From positions 1-42,384 of the forward strand of contig JACCXH010000024.1 of assembly GCA_013697245.1 (NCBI GenBank): 42,384 bases of DNA, in the 5' to 3' direction. Made by a program: the position numbers and the translations under genes. Every line of letters begins with the position of its first letter. Position 1 is the first letter of the stretch. Source of the stretch: Bacteroidota bacterium (GTDB taxonomy: Bacteria > Bacteroidota > Bacteroidia > B-17B0 > Aurantibacillaceae). The notes under the pieces are model-generated. The model saw only the letters and a list, made by a program, of their open reading frames with translations, had not been told where the DNA came from and searched no databases. Positions 21,797 through 29,469 of this stretch are shown piece by piece.

Positions 21797-22900
21797 ATTT
21801 TAAAAGCTGCTTTCATACTCGCCTTGTTTTGCCTGTGGAAACCCCTGTTTTCGCACACAGATCCAGTTCCTAAAAGAACTGATTCTATAAAACATTACAA
21901 GGTTATAAGCAAGATAGAATTAGCCGGCTTAATTGATTCTGTTTTTGAATTAGAGCATGTTACGTCAAAAGATCTTGACCTGATGAGCTATTACGCTTCG
22001 CTTTTAAACAGTACTAAAAGCGATTCGGTTAGGATCTTAAAGTTCAGATCCAATAATATTATGACACGTTCAAAACTGGCGCATTTAATCGATTCGGTGC
22101 TTGAACTTAAAAATGTTAGCACCAAAGATGTGGATCTTTTAAATTATTACACTAGTTTATTAAACAGCAATAATACGGACGCGGTAAAGATCTCAGAATT
22201 TAATTTAAGCGAATTGAGTTTTTATTCTGAAGAAGATGAAAAATTACTGTTCCCGCTTACACCAGCCGATAGTTTACCGAGGTCATTTAATCTTGTTTTA
22301 GAGAATGATCTTTTAAGTTATTATGTTTCGCCATTTAAAGGTGTTGTAACATCCAATTATGGTTGGCGAGATAAACGTATGCATAATGGTATTGATATTG
22401 ACCTAAATAAAGGTGATAAGGTTTGCGCGGCATTTGATGGTAAAGTACGTGTTGCTAAAAAACAAGGTGGTTTTGGAAATGTAGTGATCTTAATGCATCC
22501 TAATGGTTTAGAAACAGTTTACGCACACCTGTCACGACTAAAAGTAAAAACAGGAGACATTGTTTTAAGTGGGCAAATGGTTGGCCTTGGCGGTAACACA
22601 GGCCATAGCCACGGTTCGCATTTACATTTCGAGGTGCGTTATAAAGGCCATGCCTTAAACCCGGCAACAATTATTTCGTTCAATGATCATAAATTATACC
22701 ATCATACTATTACAGTAAAATCCGGCAAACAAAAGCTGGCGGCTTTTCCAACCAACAGTAGCCTGCATAAAGTAAACCGCGGCGAAAGCTGGAACTATAT
22801 TGCTTCGCAATATGGCATCTCAACCAAACAATTAATGACCTTAAATGGCGTTAGCAAACGTTATTATTTAAAAATTGGTCAGCAGTTAAGAGTACATTAA
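21797..22900 (+). CDS. M23-family peptidoglycan hydrolase with LysM domain
   Basis: An exported endopeptidase-type protein. The M23 zinc motif set is intact: HNGIDIDLNKGDKVCAAFDG (H and D ligands) and HSHGSHLHFEVRYKG (H-x-H). A LysM domain for binding glycan closes the protein (HKVNRGESWNYIASQYGIST ... YLKIGQQLRVH). The N-terminal third holds two tandem 52-residue repeats (LAGLIDSVFELEHVTSKDLD and LAHLIDSVLELKNVSTKDVD). The first conventional start, TTG 21824, leaves out half of a good signal peptide; an ATT at 21797 restores it (ILKAAFILALFCLWKPLFS), giving 367 residues. The start is thus uncertain, the family is not. Alone in its transcription unit. Confidence 0.9.
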   Translation: MLKAAFILALFCLWKPLFSHTDPVPKRTDSIKHYKVISKIELAGLIDSVFELEHVTSKDLDLMSYYASLLNSTKSDSVRILKFRSNNIMTRSKLAHLIDSVLELKNVSTKDVDLLNYYTSLLNSNNTDAVKISEFNLSELSFYSEEDEKLLFPLTPADSLPRSFNLVLENDLLSYYVSPFKGVVTSNYGWRDKRMHNGIDIDLNKGDKVCAAFDGKVRVAKKQGGFGNVVILMHPNGLETVYAHLSRLKVKTGDIVLSGQMVGLGGNTGHSHGSHLHFEVRYKGHALNPATIISFNDHKLYHHTITVKSGKQKLAAFPTNSSLHKVNRGESWNYIASQYGISTKQLMTLNGVSKRYYLKIGQQLRVH

Positions 22901-22930
22901 AATTTCTTTCCTAAAAAAAAGCTAACTTCA

Positions 22931-22960
22931 TTTAAAACTCATCCTAAATTCTTACTTTTA
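22931..22960 (+). promoter_or_regulatory. Candidate promoter of the 174-residue membrane protein gene
   Basis: TTTA (22931-22934), 18 bases, TACTTTTA (22953-22960), then GGT and the ATG at 22964. The -7 box fits TAnnTTTG except for the last base. It predicts a leaderless transcript. Confidence 0.4.
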
Positions 22961-22963
22961 GGT

Positions 22964-23488
22964 ATGGCCAAAAAAATATCCATATTGCTTTTGTTTTTTT
23001 TATTTGCTGGTCATTCGCATTGTTACTCACAAAAAACACTGGAGATCTTAATTACACGTTTTGGAAAATTAAAGAAATTTGAGGTTCACAATGGTGAGTT
23101 TCTGGAATATAAATTAAAAGGGCAATTTAGTTATCACCGAAATAAGATCACCAATTTACAGGATAGTTTAATCGTGTTCTCAAATGATTCGGTTATTAAA
23201 TTGGAGCAATTAAAGGCTATTCGCCTTAAAAATAACATTCACCTGGTAAGAACATTTCAAACAGCTTTTATTGGCTTGGGTGCGGGTTTTTTCTTTTTAA
23301 ATACCACTAACAATTTAATTAACGACCGAAGTCCGGCAATAGACCCATTAGCAGTTATGATAGGTGCCGGTTTAATTGGCACAGGCCTGCTAATTAAACA
23401 AATTGGTATTAAACGAATTAGGATAAACGGCCGAAAACATTTAAAAATAATTGACCTAAACTTAAATAATTTATCTGAAAAACCTTAG
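22964..23488 (+). CDS. Exported/membrane hypothetical protein
   Basis: A 174-residue protein with a signal peptide (ISILLLFFLFAGHSHCYSQ), a charged domain containing DSLIVFSNDSVIKLEQLKAI (a strand pattern that occurs in several Bacteroidota exported proteins), and two glycine-rich membrane segments (TAFIGLGAGFFFLNTT and AVMIGAGLIGTGLLIKQIGI), ending in a basic tail. It looks like a small integral membrane protein with a periplasmic N-terminal part. No homologous function is recognised. It precedes the potassium locus by 75 bases, but a separate promoter and regulatory repeat lie between, so it is probably not part of that operon. Confidence 0.7.
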   Translation: MAKKISILLLFFLFAGHSHCYSQKTLEILITRFGKLKKFEVHNGEFLEYKLKGQFSYHRNKITNLQDSLIVFSNDSVIKLEQLKAIRLKNNIHLVRTFQTAFIGLGAGFFFLNTTNNLINDRSPAIDPLAVMIGAGLIGTGLLIKQIGIKRIRINGRKHLKIIDLNLNNLSEKP

Positions 23489-23503
23489 AATTTATCTTTT
23501 ATC

Positions 23504-23526
23504 AAAATCTTTATAAAATCTTTATA
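23504..23526 (+). promoter_or_regulatory. Tandem TTTATA-N5-TTTATA repeat, candidate KdpE-type operator
   Basis: An 11-base unit AAAATCTTTAT is repeated exactly in tandem (23504-23514 and 23515-23525), which sets two TTTATA boxes (23510-23515, 23521-23526) one helical turn apart. OmpR/KdpE-family regulators bind such direct repeats. From memory, the E. coli KdpE site has TTTATA and TTTACA with the same 5-base spacer. It lies just upstream of the -7 boxes of the kinase-regulator-kup operon. Confidence 0.5.
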
Positions 23527-23530
23527 AAAC

Positions 23531-23544
23531 TAACTTTAACTTTA
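23531..23544 (+). promoter_or_regulatory. Overlapping -7-like boxes of the kinase/regulator/kup operon
   Basis: TAACTTTA occurs twice, overlapping (23531-23538, 23537-23544), each one mismatch from TAnnTTTG. The transcription start should lie near 23542-23548, giving a leader of 16-22 bases to TTG 23564. The tandem operator sits over the expected -33 region, so activation by the regulator is plausible. Confidence 0.45.
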
Positions 23545-23563
23545 CACAGTTAAAATCACCTTA

Positions 23564-24646
23564 TTGAACAGTCTTCTTCTTCGAAAATTTAGTTTAACAA
23601 AACAATACTTCATAAGTATTTTTTCTATTGCTTTGGTGGCTGCCGCTTGTTATTTTTTATCGAGCATAGTTGGTTACAGAGTAGTGGCACTCATCCTATT
23701 AGTTACAGTATCATTAATAGCCATGTTCTTTGATATAAAACCTGTACTTATTGCCGCCATATTAAGCGCTTTGATTTGGGACTTTTTTTTTATTCCACAA
23801 AAATTCACCTTCGCAATTACAAGTGCAGAAGACCTTTTAATGTTTTTGATGTATTTTGTGGTGGCACTTGTAAATGCTGTATTAACTACCAAGATCAGAA
23901 AAATAGAAAAAAAAGCGAATGAAAAAGAAGAAAAAGAAAATACGCTTAAGCTTTATAATACACTGCTTAATTCTTTATCTCACGAGTTAAGAACTCCCAT
24001 CTCAACTATAATAGGCGCTACCGATAACTTGCAATCCATGGCCGATAAACTTTCGGAGCATCAAAAATACGAACTGCTTTCCGAGATCTCTAAAGCATCT
24101 TTGCAATTAAACAGGCAGGTTGGTAATTTATTAAATATGTCGCGGCTCGAATCGGGTTTTATTAAACCAAAGAACGATTGGTTTGATGTAAGCGAATTGA
24201 TCTACGATGTATTAAATCAATTAAAAGATAATCTGAATGATAAACCGGTTCACGTGGCGGTTAAAGAAAATATACCTTTATTTAAACTAGATTATGGTTT
24301 GCTATTACAAGTAATTCATAATTTAGTGCATAACGCACTAACCAATATTCCAAAATACGCTGTCATCACAATTCGCGCCAGCTGTAAACAAGATACACTT
24401 GTAATTGTTATAGAAGATACGGGTTATGGTTTTCCCGAAGACGAAATTGATAAAGTATTTGATAAATTTTACAGGCTCAAAAATTCAAAACCCGGTGGCA
24501 CAGGCCTTGGTTTATCTATCGCAAAAGGATTTGTTGAAGCGATGAAAGGAAACATTCATTTGGAAAATATACCCGATGGTGGTGCCAAATTTACGGTCGA
24601 GATCCCTTCAGAATTGTCATATGTTAACTTAGGTGCAAAAGTATGA
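23564..24646 (+). CDS. KdpD-like sensor histidine kinase, short form (DUF4118)
   Basis: A 360-residue kinase starting at TTG 23564. Four membrane segments at about 15-110 (FSIALVAAACYFLSSIVGYR, IWDFFFIPQKFTFAI) match the DUF4118 block of KdpD. Then come the H-box SLSHELRTPIS (H140), the N-box LVHNALTN (N257), the G1 box VIEDTGYGFPEDE and the G2 box GGTGLGLSIAKGF. The roughly 380-residue N-terminal KdpD and Usp domains that sense K+ or cyclic di-AMP in classical KdpD are absent. It overlaps the regulator gene by 4 bases (ATGA). Gene order kinase-regulator-kup implies that it senses K+ status or a related stress; the signal itself is not visible. Confidence 0.9.
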   Translation: MNSLLLRKFSLTKQYFISIFSIALVAAACYFLSSIVGYRVVALILLVTVSLIAMFFDIKPVLIAAILSALIWDFFFIPQKFTFAITSAEDLLMFLMYFVVALVNAVLTTKIRKIEKKANEKEEKENTLKLYNTLLNSLSHELRTPISTIIGATDNLQSMADKLSEHQKYELLSEISKASLQLNRQVGNLLNMSRLESGFIKPKNDWFDVSELIYDVLNQLKDNLNDKPVHVAVKENIPLFKLDYGLLLQVIHNLVHNALTNIPKYAVITIRASCKQDTLVIVIEDTGYGFPEDEIDKVFDKFYRLKNSKPGGTGLGLSIAKGFVEAMKGNIHLENIPDGGAKFTVEIPSELSYVNLGAKV

Positions 24647-25335
24647 ACAGCCCAAAAATATTAGTGATAGATGACGAAGCGCAGATCCGAAAGCTGCTAG
24701 AAATAACCTTGCAGGCAAATGATTTTATTGTTAAAGAAGCTGTAAATGCAAAAGATGGATTAATGATGGCAAAAAATATTATGCCCGATTTGATTTTACT
24801 TGACCTTGGTTTGCCTGATGAGAGCGGACATATTGTTTTGAAAAAACTTAGGGACTGGTTCACAAAACCAATTATAATTTTATCCGTTCAAAGCGGTGAA
24901 GAAGATATAATAAAGGCTTTGGATAACGGTGCAAACGATTATTTGGTAAAACCATTTCGCAGCGGCGAACTTTTAGCAAGGCTGCGTTCTTCTTTGCGGG
25001 GCTCTTTATTAAGTATTTCCGGTCAGCATAAAATTACCGGCGATCTTGAGATTGATCTTAACCTGCGAGTAGTAAAAAAGAAAAATGAGGTTGTAAAACT
25101 CACCGCAACTGAATATGATCTTCTTACTTTATTTGTAAAGAACGAAGGCAGAGTGTTAACACATCAATACCTTTTAAGAGAAGTATGGGGGCCCGGTTAT
25201 ATTAACCAATCGCAATACCTGCGGGTATTTATTGCACAATTAAGAAAAAAAATAGAAACAGAACCAAATCAACCCGAATATATACTTACTGAATCGAGGG
25301 TAGGTTATCGGTTTGCGGCAAAAGATAATTTGTAA
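24643..25335 (+). CDS. KdpE-like OmpR-family response regulator
   Basis: A 230-residue regulator: receiver with acidic pocket DDE (10-12), phosphoacceptor D54 in LILLDLGLPDESG, conserved K in DYLVKPFRSGELLARLR, and a winged-helix DNA-binding domain from about residue 125 (VKLTATEYDLLTLFVKNEGR, LREVWGPGYINQSQYLRVFI). The motif L-x-E-V-W-G-P-x-Y is highly characteristic of KdpE. It is translationally coupled to the kinase, and its stop lies 4 bases before the kup ATG. It probably activates its own operon through the tandem repeat at 23504-23526, an inference from spacing and position. Confidence 0.93.
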   Translation: MNSPKILVIDDEAQIRKLLEITLQANDFIVKEAVNAKDGLMMAKNIMPDLILLDLGLPDESGHIVLKKLRDWFTKPIIILSVQSGEEDIIKALDNGANDYLVKPFRSGELLARLRSSLRGSLLSISGQHKITGDLEIDLNLRVVKKKNEVVKLTATEYDLLTLFVKNEGRVLTHQYLLREVWGPGYINQSQYLRVFIAQLRKKIETEPNQPEYILTESRVGYRFAAKDNL

Positions 25336-25339
25336 AAAA

Positions 25340-27292
25340 ATGACAACACAAAATCAAGGCATTAATAAAGTAACTGTTGCGGGCTTACTGGTTACATTAG
25401 GAATCATTTTTGGCGATATTGGTACATCACCACTATATGTTATGACAGCCATTATTGGCAAAGACGTAATTAATGCCGATATTGTAAAAGGCGCTATATC
25501 AGCCGTTTTCTGGACACTCACGCTTCAAACAACACTAAAGTATGTAGTGTTAACTCTAAGAGCAGATAATAAGGGAGAAGGTGGTATTTTTTCTTTATTT
25601 ACCCAGATAAAAAGAAGCAAATATAAATGGTTGCTGGTTCCGGCAATTATTGGCGGCAGCGCTTTACTGGCGGATGGTATTATTACGCCACCCATTTCTG
25701 TTTCAGCAGCGGTTGAGGGTTTAAGGTTTTTTAAAACAGAGTTCAATACTGTACCAATAGTAATTGGCATCTTATTTGGGTTGTTCTTTATTCAACAATT
25801 TGGAACCGGTTTTATTGGAAAATTCTTTGGCCCCTTAATGATCTTATGGTTTTTAATGCTTGGCGTTTTAGGTATAACCCAACTTAGCGGAAACTGGTCA
25901 ATACTCTCAGCATTAAATCCATATTATACTTATAAATTACTCGCTACACATCCATCCGGTATATTTATTTTAGGCGCAGTATTTCTATGTACGACCGGTG
26001 CAGAAGCTTTATATTCAGATCTTGGCCATTGCGGTAAGGCAAACATTAGAGTTTCGTGGATATTTGTAAAAACAATGCTGGTATTAAATTATTTTGGACA
26101 AGGCGTTTGGCTTATTGCGCATGAAGGACAAAAACTTGAAAATTTCAAAGCCTCCAATCCATTCTTTGCCATTATGCCCGAAACATTTATGCCATACGGA
26201 ATTGTGATCGCGACAATTGCAGCCGTTATAGCCTCGCAAGCCTTAATTAGTGGATCATTTACATTAATAAATGAAGCCATGCGTTTAAATTTATGGCCAA
26301 AAGTATTGGTAAAATATCCGACTGAATTGCGTGGGCAAATTTATATCCCCTCCTTTAACTGGTTATTACTAGGGGGCTGTATTATGGTTGTATTGTATTT
26401 CAGAGAATCTGCCAACATGGAAAATGCCTATGGCTTAGCAATTATATTATGCATGTTAATGACCACAACGCTTCTGAATTTTTACATGCACATGAAACGC
26501 TACAATAAATATTTTATTTATTTTGTAATTACTGTTTATCTAATTATAGAATTGTCTTTTTTATGGGCCAACCTTCACAAATTCTCTCATGGCGGCTGGA
26601 TAACATTATTAATTGCTTCATGCCTTATCCTTGTAATGGCTGTTTGGCATCTTGCAAAAAAAATCGGGAACCGTTATGTAGATATGGTACAGTTTGAAGA
26701 TCATAAACAATTGTTGATCGATCTTAGTAACGATGAGTCATTACAAAAATATGCCACGCATCTTGTGTATATGACAAGTGCCAATAATCCTAAAGAAATA
26801 GAAGCGAAAATTATTTATTCTATTCTTCAAAAGCGCCCTAAAAAAGCAGATGTATATTGGTTTGTACATGTTGATGTTATGAATGAGCCTTATCGGATGG
26901 AATACAAGGTAACGCACATTGTGGATAACGATATAATTCGAATTGATTTTCGGCTGGGTTTTAGGGTAGCACCAAAAATTAATTTGATGTTCAGAAAAGT
27001 AGTGCAGGATATGGTTCAAAAAGGCGAAGTAGATATTACCAGCCGTTACGAATCTCTTAACAAAAACAATGTTATTGGTGATTTTAAATTTGTGGTGCTT
27101 GAAAAATTTCTTTCATATGAAAATGATCTGCCAACGTTTGAAAAAATGATCATGAATGCCTATTTTTTTCTCAAACGCTTTAGCCTGAGCGAAGCCAAAG
27201 CCTTTGGGCTAGATAGCAGCTCGGTTAAGATTGAAAAATTTCCAATGGTAATTAAACAACAAAAAGAAATTGCCCTTAACAGGATAAATTAA
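25340..27292 (+). CDS. kup: Kup/Trk-type potassium uptake protein
   Basis: From the ATG at 25340 (TTQNQGINKVTVAGLLVTLG) the product is 650 residues, close to the usual KUP/HAK size. Twelve membrane segments carry the family signature FGDIGTSPLYV near residue 35, DNKGEGGIFSLF, TGAEALYSDLGHCGK and QALISGSFTLINEA. A cytoplasmic C-terminal domain of about 200 residues follows (from YVDMVQFEDHKQ). KUP imports K+ with protons. An in-frame TTG upstream lies within the regulator gene and is not used. Placement directly after a KdpDE-type pair, where kdpFABC genes would be expected, indicates that this K+ uptake gene is controlled by that pair. Confidence 0.95.
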   Translation: MTTQNQGINKVTVAGLLVTLGIIFGDIGTSPLYVMTAIIGKDVINADIVKGAISAVFWTLTLQTTLKYVVLTLRADNKGEGGIFSLFTQIKRSKYKWLLVPAIIGGSALLADGIITPPISVSAAVEGLRFFKTEFNTVPIVIGILFGLFFIQQFGTGFIGKFFGPLMILWFLMLGVLGITQLSGNWSILSALNPYYTYKLLATHPSGIFILGAVFLCTTGAEALYSDLGHCGKANIRVSWIFVKTMLVLNYFGQGVWLIAHEGQKLENFKASNPFFAIMPETFMPYGIVIATIAAVIASQALISGSFTLINEAMRLNLWPKVLVKYPTELRGQIYIPSFNWLLLGGCIMVVLYFRESANMENAYGLAIILCMLMTTTLLNFYMHMKRYNKYFIYFVITVYLIIELSFLWANLHKFSHGGWITLLIASCLILVMAVWHLAKKIGNRYVDMVQFEDHKQLLIDLSNDESLQKYATHLVYMTSANNPKEIEAKIIYSILQKRPKKADVYWFVHVDVMNEPYRMEYKVTHIVDNDIIRIDFRLGFRVAPKINLMFRKVVQDMVQKGEVDITSRYESLNKNNVIGDFKFVVLEKFLSYENDLPTFEKMIMNAYFFLKRFSLSEAKAFGLDSSSVKIEKFPMVIKQQKEIALNRIN

Positions 27293-27364
27293 ACCTATTA
27301 TTTAGCAGAAATATTTATATATTTAATTTCTATTATTAAAAGATTAATTTATAAGATCAAAACT

Positions 27365-28741
27365 ATGAAAAAACTATTACCCGGTTTTGCATTAATTTTC
27401 TTCGCACATACAACTCATGCACAAGAAGACACTACAGAAGTTTTCAATAAACAAAAAGGCGAACCTTTAGAAGGAATGGACTGCACTTGGTGGAACGGTG
27501 GCGACAGGCGCCCTACCCCAACCCTTGCCGGAAAATATTTTACACCTACAGTTATGGTAGATGCAAATTATTCTTATTCATTTAATGATCCTATTGATAA
27601 TACAGTTGTGGGTTCTACAGCAATTATAAGAAATAATGAAATGCAGGTATCTGCGGCACATTTGGGTGGCGATTTCAACTATAAAGGCGCCCGTGGCCAC
27701 ATCGTTACACAATTCGGAACGCGATCAAGTGTTATTCCCAGAAATGATTACAGCGTTTACAAAGGTCAATACCAGTTGGATAATGTGTACCGTTATTTAG
27801 CAGAAGCCAACGCAGGTTATCATTTTAATGTGCTGCACGGAATAAATATTGATGCAGGTATGTTTATGTCGTATATTGGTCTTAACTCTTATTACCAGGT
27901 AGAGAATTGGGAATACCAGGCTTCATTTACATCAGATAATACTCCTTGGTTTTTTAATGGCATACGACTCCAACTTTTTTTGACAAAGAAATTAAAGGTA
28001 GAACCCTGGATCATTAATGGTTGGCAGAGTTACGGCATGTTTAACCACCAACCTGGTGTTGGCGGTAATATTACCTGGTGCCCGAACGAAAATGTAAAAA
28101 TGTTAACCAATAATTATTATGGCGCCGACGCCGCCGGTATTCCTTCACGAAAACGCTTTCATACCGATAATAGTTTATTGGTGAGGTATTTTAATCGTCC
28201 AAAATCGAGAGGTATTAGCCGCATGGCTTTTTCTTTAACAGCCGATTTTGGTTTTGAAAAAGGTGGCGGTGTTAATGGTCTTAAGGATGGAGATTCCATT
28301 CACGGACCAGCACAATATTTTGGTAGTGTGATGTTTTACAACCGTATATTATTTGCAAAAAATAAACTGGCATGGACCTTTGGTGGTGGTTATATGAGTA
28401 ACCCGGGACGTTATTTGGTGCTTGTACCTGTAGGACAAGCAAGTAATCTGCCAAATCCCAATAATCCAACAACTACAAGCGGTGCTTTTCCCTACAGCGC
28501 CAATCCTGGCGATAAATTTGAGGGCTTTGATTGCTCCACTAATTTTGATTGGATGCCGAATGAACATATTTTATTTCGTTTAGAATATGTACATCGCCAG
28601 GCAAGCGTAAATTATTTTGCAGGGCATGGCGGTGTTACTTCACCTACAGGTTATTCTACAACCGGTTTACCGGCGGGCTGGATGCCGGATCTTGTAAAAT
28701 CTGAAGAGCGAATAATATTCGCCGTTCTGTTTAGGTTATGA
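27365..28741 (+). CDS. Outer-membrane porin, BBP2-like, of the potassium locus
   Basis: A 458-residue protein with a signal peptide ending at THAQ (about 20), then EDTTEVFNKQKGEPLEGMDC and a long series of amphipathic strands ending in IIFAVLFRL, with a final hydrophobic strand as in outer-membrane barrels. The segment CTWWNGGDRRP and the pattern VDANYSYSFNDPIDNT are those of putative beta-barrel porin-2 (BBP2) proteins, which in Bacteroidota often accompany kdp operons. It lies 73 bases after kup in the same direction, so it may pass K+ through the outer membrane for Kup. A weak TATATTTA-like stretch upstream could be an extra promoter. Confidence 0.82.
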   Translation: MKKLLPGFALIFFAHTTHAQEDTTEVFNKQKGEPLEGMDCTWWNGGDRRPTPTLAGKYFTPTVMVDANYSYSFNDPIDNTVVGSTAIIRNNEMQVSAAHLGGDFNYKGARGHIVTQFGTRSSVIPRNDYSVYKGQYQLDNVYRYLAEANAGYHFNVLHGINIDAGMFMSYIGLNSYYQVENWEYQASFTSDNTPWFFNGIRLQLFLTKKLKVEPWIINGWQSYGMFNHQPGVGGNITWCPNENVKMLTNNYYGADAAGIPSRKRFHTDNSLLVRYFNRPKSRGISRMAFSLTADFGFEKGGGVNGLKDGDSIHGPAQYFGSVMFYNRILFAKNKLAWTFGGGYMSNPGRYLVLVPVGQASNLPNPNNPTTTSGAFPYSANPGDKFEGFDCSTNFDWMPNEHILFRLEYVHRQASVNYFAGHGGVTSPTGYSTTGLPAGWMPDLVKSEERIIFAVLFRL

Positions 28742-28770
28742 TTTTTTTCTATGGATACGTGTAAAAAAAA

Positions 28771-29304
28771 TTAAAATAAAGCTTTCGTATTAAAAAATAT
28801 AATATTACTGCGAAGCTTGTTAGTATCCTGATTATTATTGATCTCCGATATCCTTATCTTTTCTGTTTTGTCAGGAAGAAAGTTTCCTGCTGTATCAAAT
28901 TTAAGAATGTTGTTTTTACGTTTTGCAAAATAATACTTTTGCCCACTGGCAGTTTCGCTTTGAAGTATCCTGAATTTTTCTTCCGGAAATCTTTGACTAT
29001 AATATTTATTAATTGATATTGGATATTCTTTATAATCCAATTCACTTTCTTTTCTTATAAGGTTTCCATCTTTATCATAAACAATAACGTGTTTAAGCTT
29101 ATTTTTATCCATATAACTTGCTTCGTAATTTACCCCATCCGATCTCCAACTTGGTTGTACGTCCGGGTATTCGCAGGAAAATTTAGCAACCAACTTTTTT
29201 GGTCCTTTTGTTATAATAATTTTAGATTCTTTTCTTTCAGTTGTTTGAGCAACAAGTGTATTCATCCCCAACATTATCAGTATTGCTATTGCCACATTTT
29301 TCAT
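28771..29304 (-). CDS. Exported PepSY-like protein
   Basis: A 177-residue exported protein. After a signal peptide (AIAILIMLGMNTLVAQ) it contains one PepSY-like (BLIP-related, DUF2874) unit: FSCEYPDVQPSWRSDGVNYE, YDKDGNLIRKESEL, YPISINKYYSQRFPEEKF and ASGQKYYFAK. These domains are common in the Bacteroidota periplasm and are thought to bind proteins or peptides; no function is shown for this one. It ends 30 bases from the porin stop, converging on it. No promoter box was recognised in the AT-rich region upstream. Confidence 0.75.
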   Translation of the reverse strand: MKNVAIAILIMLGMNTLVAQTTERKESKIIITKGPKKLVAKFSCEYPDVQPSWRSDGVNYEASYMDKNKLKHVIVYDKDGNLIRKESELDYKEYPISINKYYSQRFPEEKFRILQSETASGQKYYFAKRKNNILKFDTAGNFLPDKTEKIRISEINNNQDTNKLRSNIIFFNTKALF

Positions 29305-29420
29305 TTTTTATTCTTTTAAGTTCTCTTATATATATGTCCAATATTGTACCATACTTAAATTAAGATGAAATTATAGTGTTTATAATGCCTGCAGGGCTAA
29401 AGAAAAATAAATGTTAAGCT

Positions 29421-29448
29421 CAGCTTGTGGAAATATAAGGTCAAGCTG
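29421..29448 (-). terminator. Weak inverted repeat downstream of the M28 peptidase gene
   Basis: CAGCTTG (29421-29427) pairs with CAAGCTG (29442-29448), a 7-bp stem with a 14-base loop, about 20 bases after the stop at 29470. Downstream on the minus strand there is only AGCTTAACATTTATTTTT. It could be a weak terminator; the rest of the 29305-29469 gap shows nothing else. Confidence 0.3.
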
Positions 29449-29469
29449 CGTAAAAATAACACAGAACTA

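Noticed and set aside
27365-28741. Assigning the porin after kup to the OprB family.
   Set aside because: It lacks the OprB C-terminal N-P-x-Y-N-x-D-R-G-P motif, which is present in the porin at 40140-41519, and fits BBP2-like porins better.
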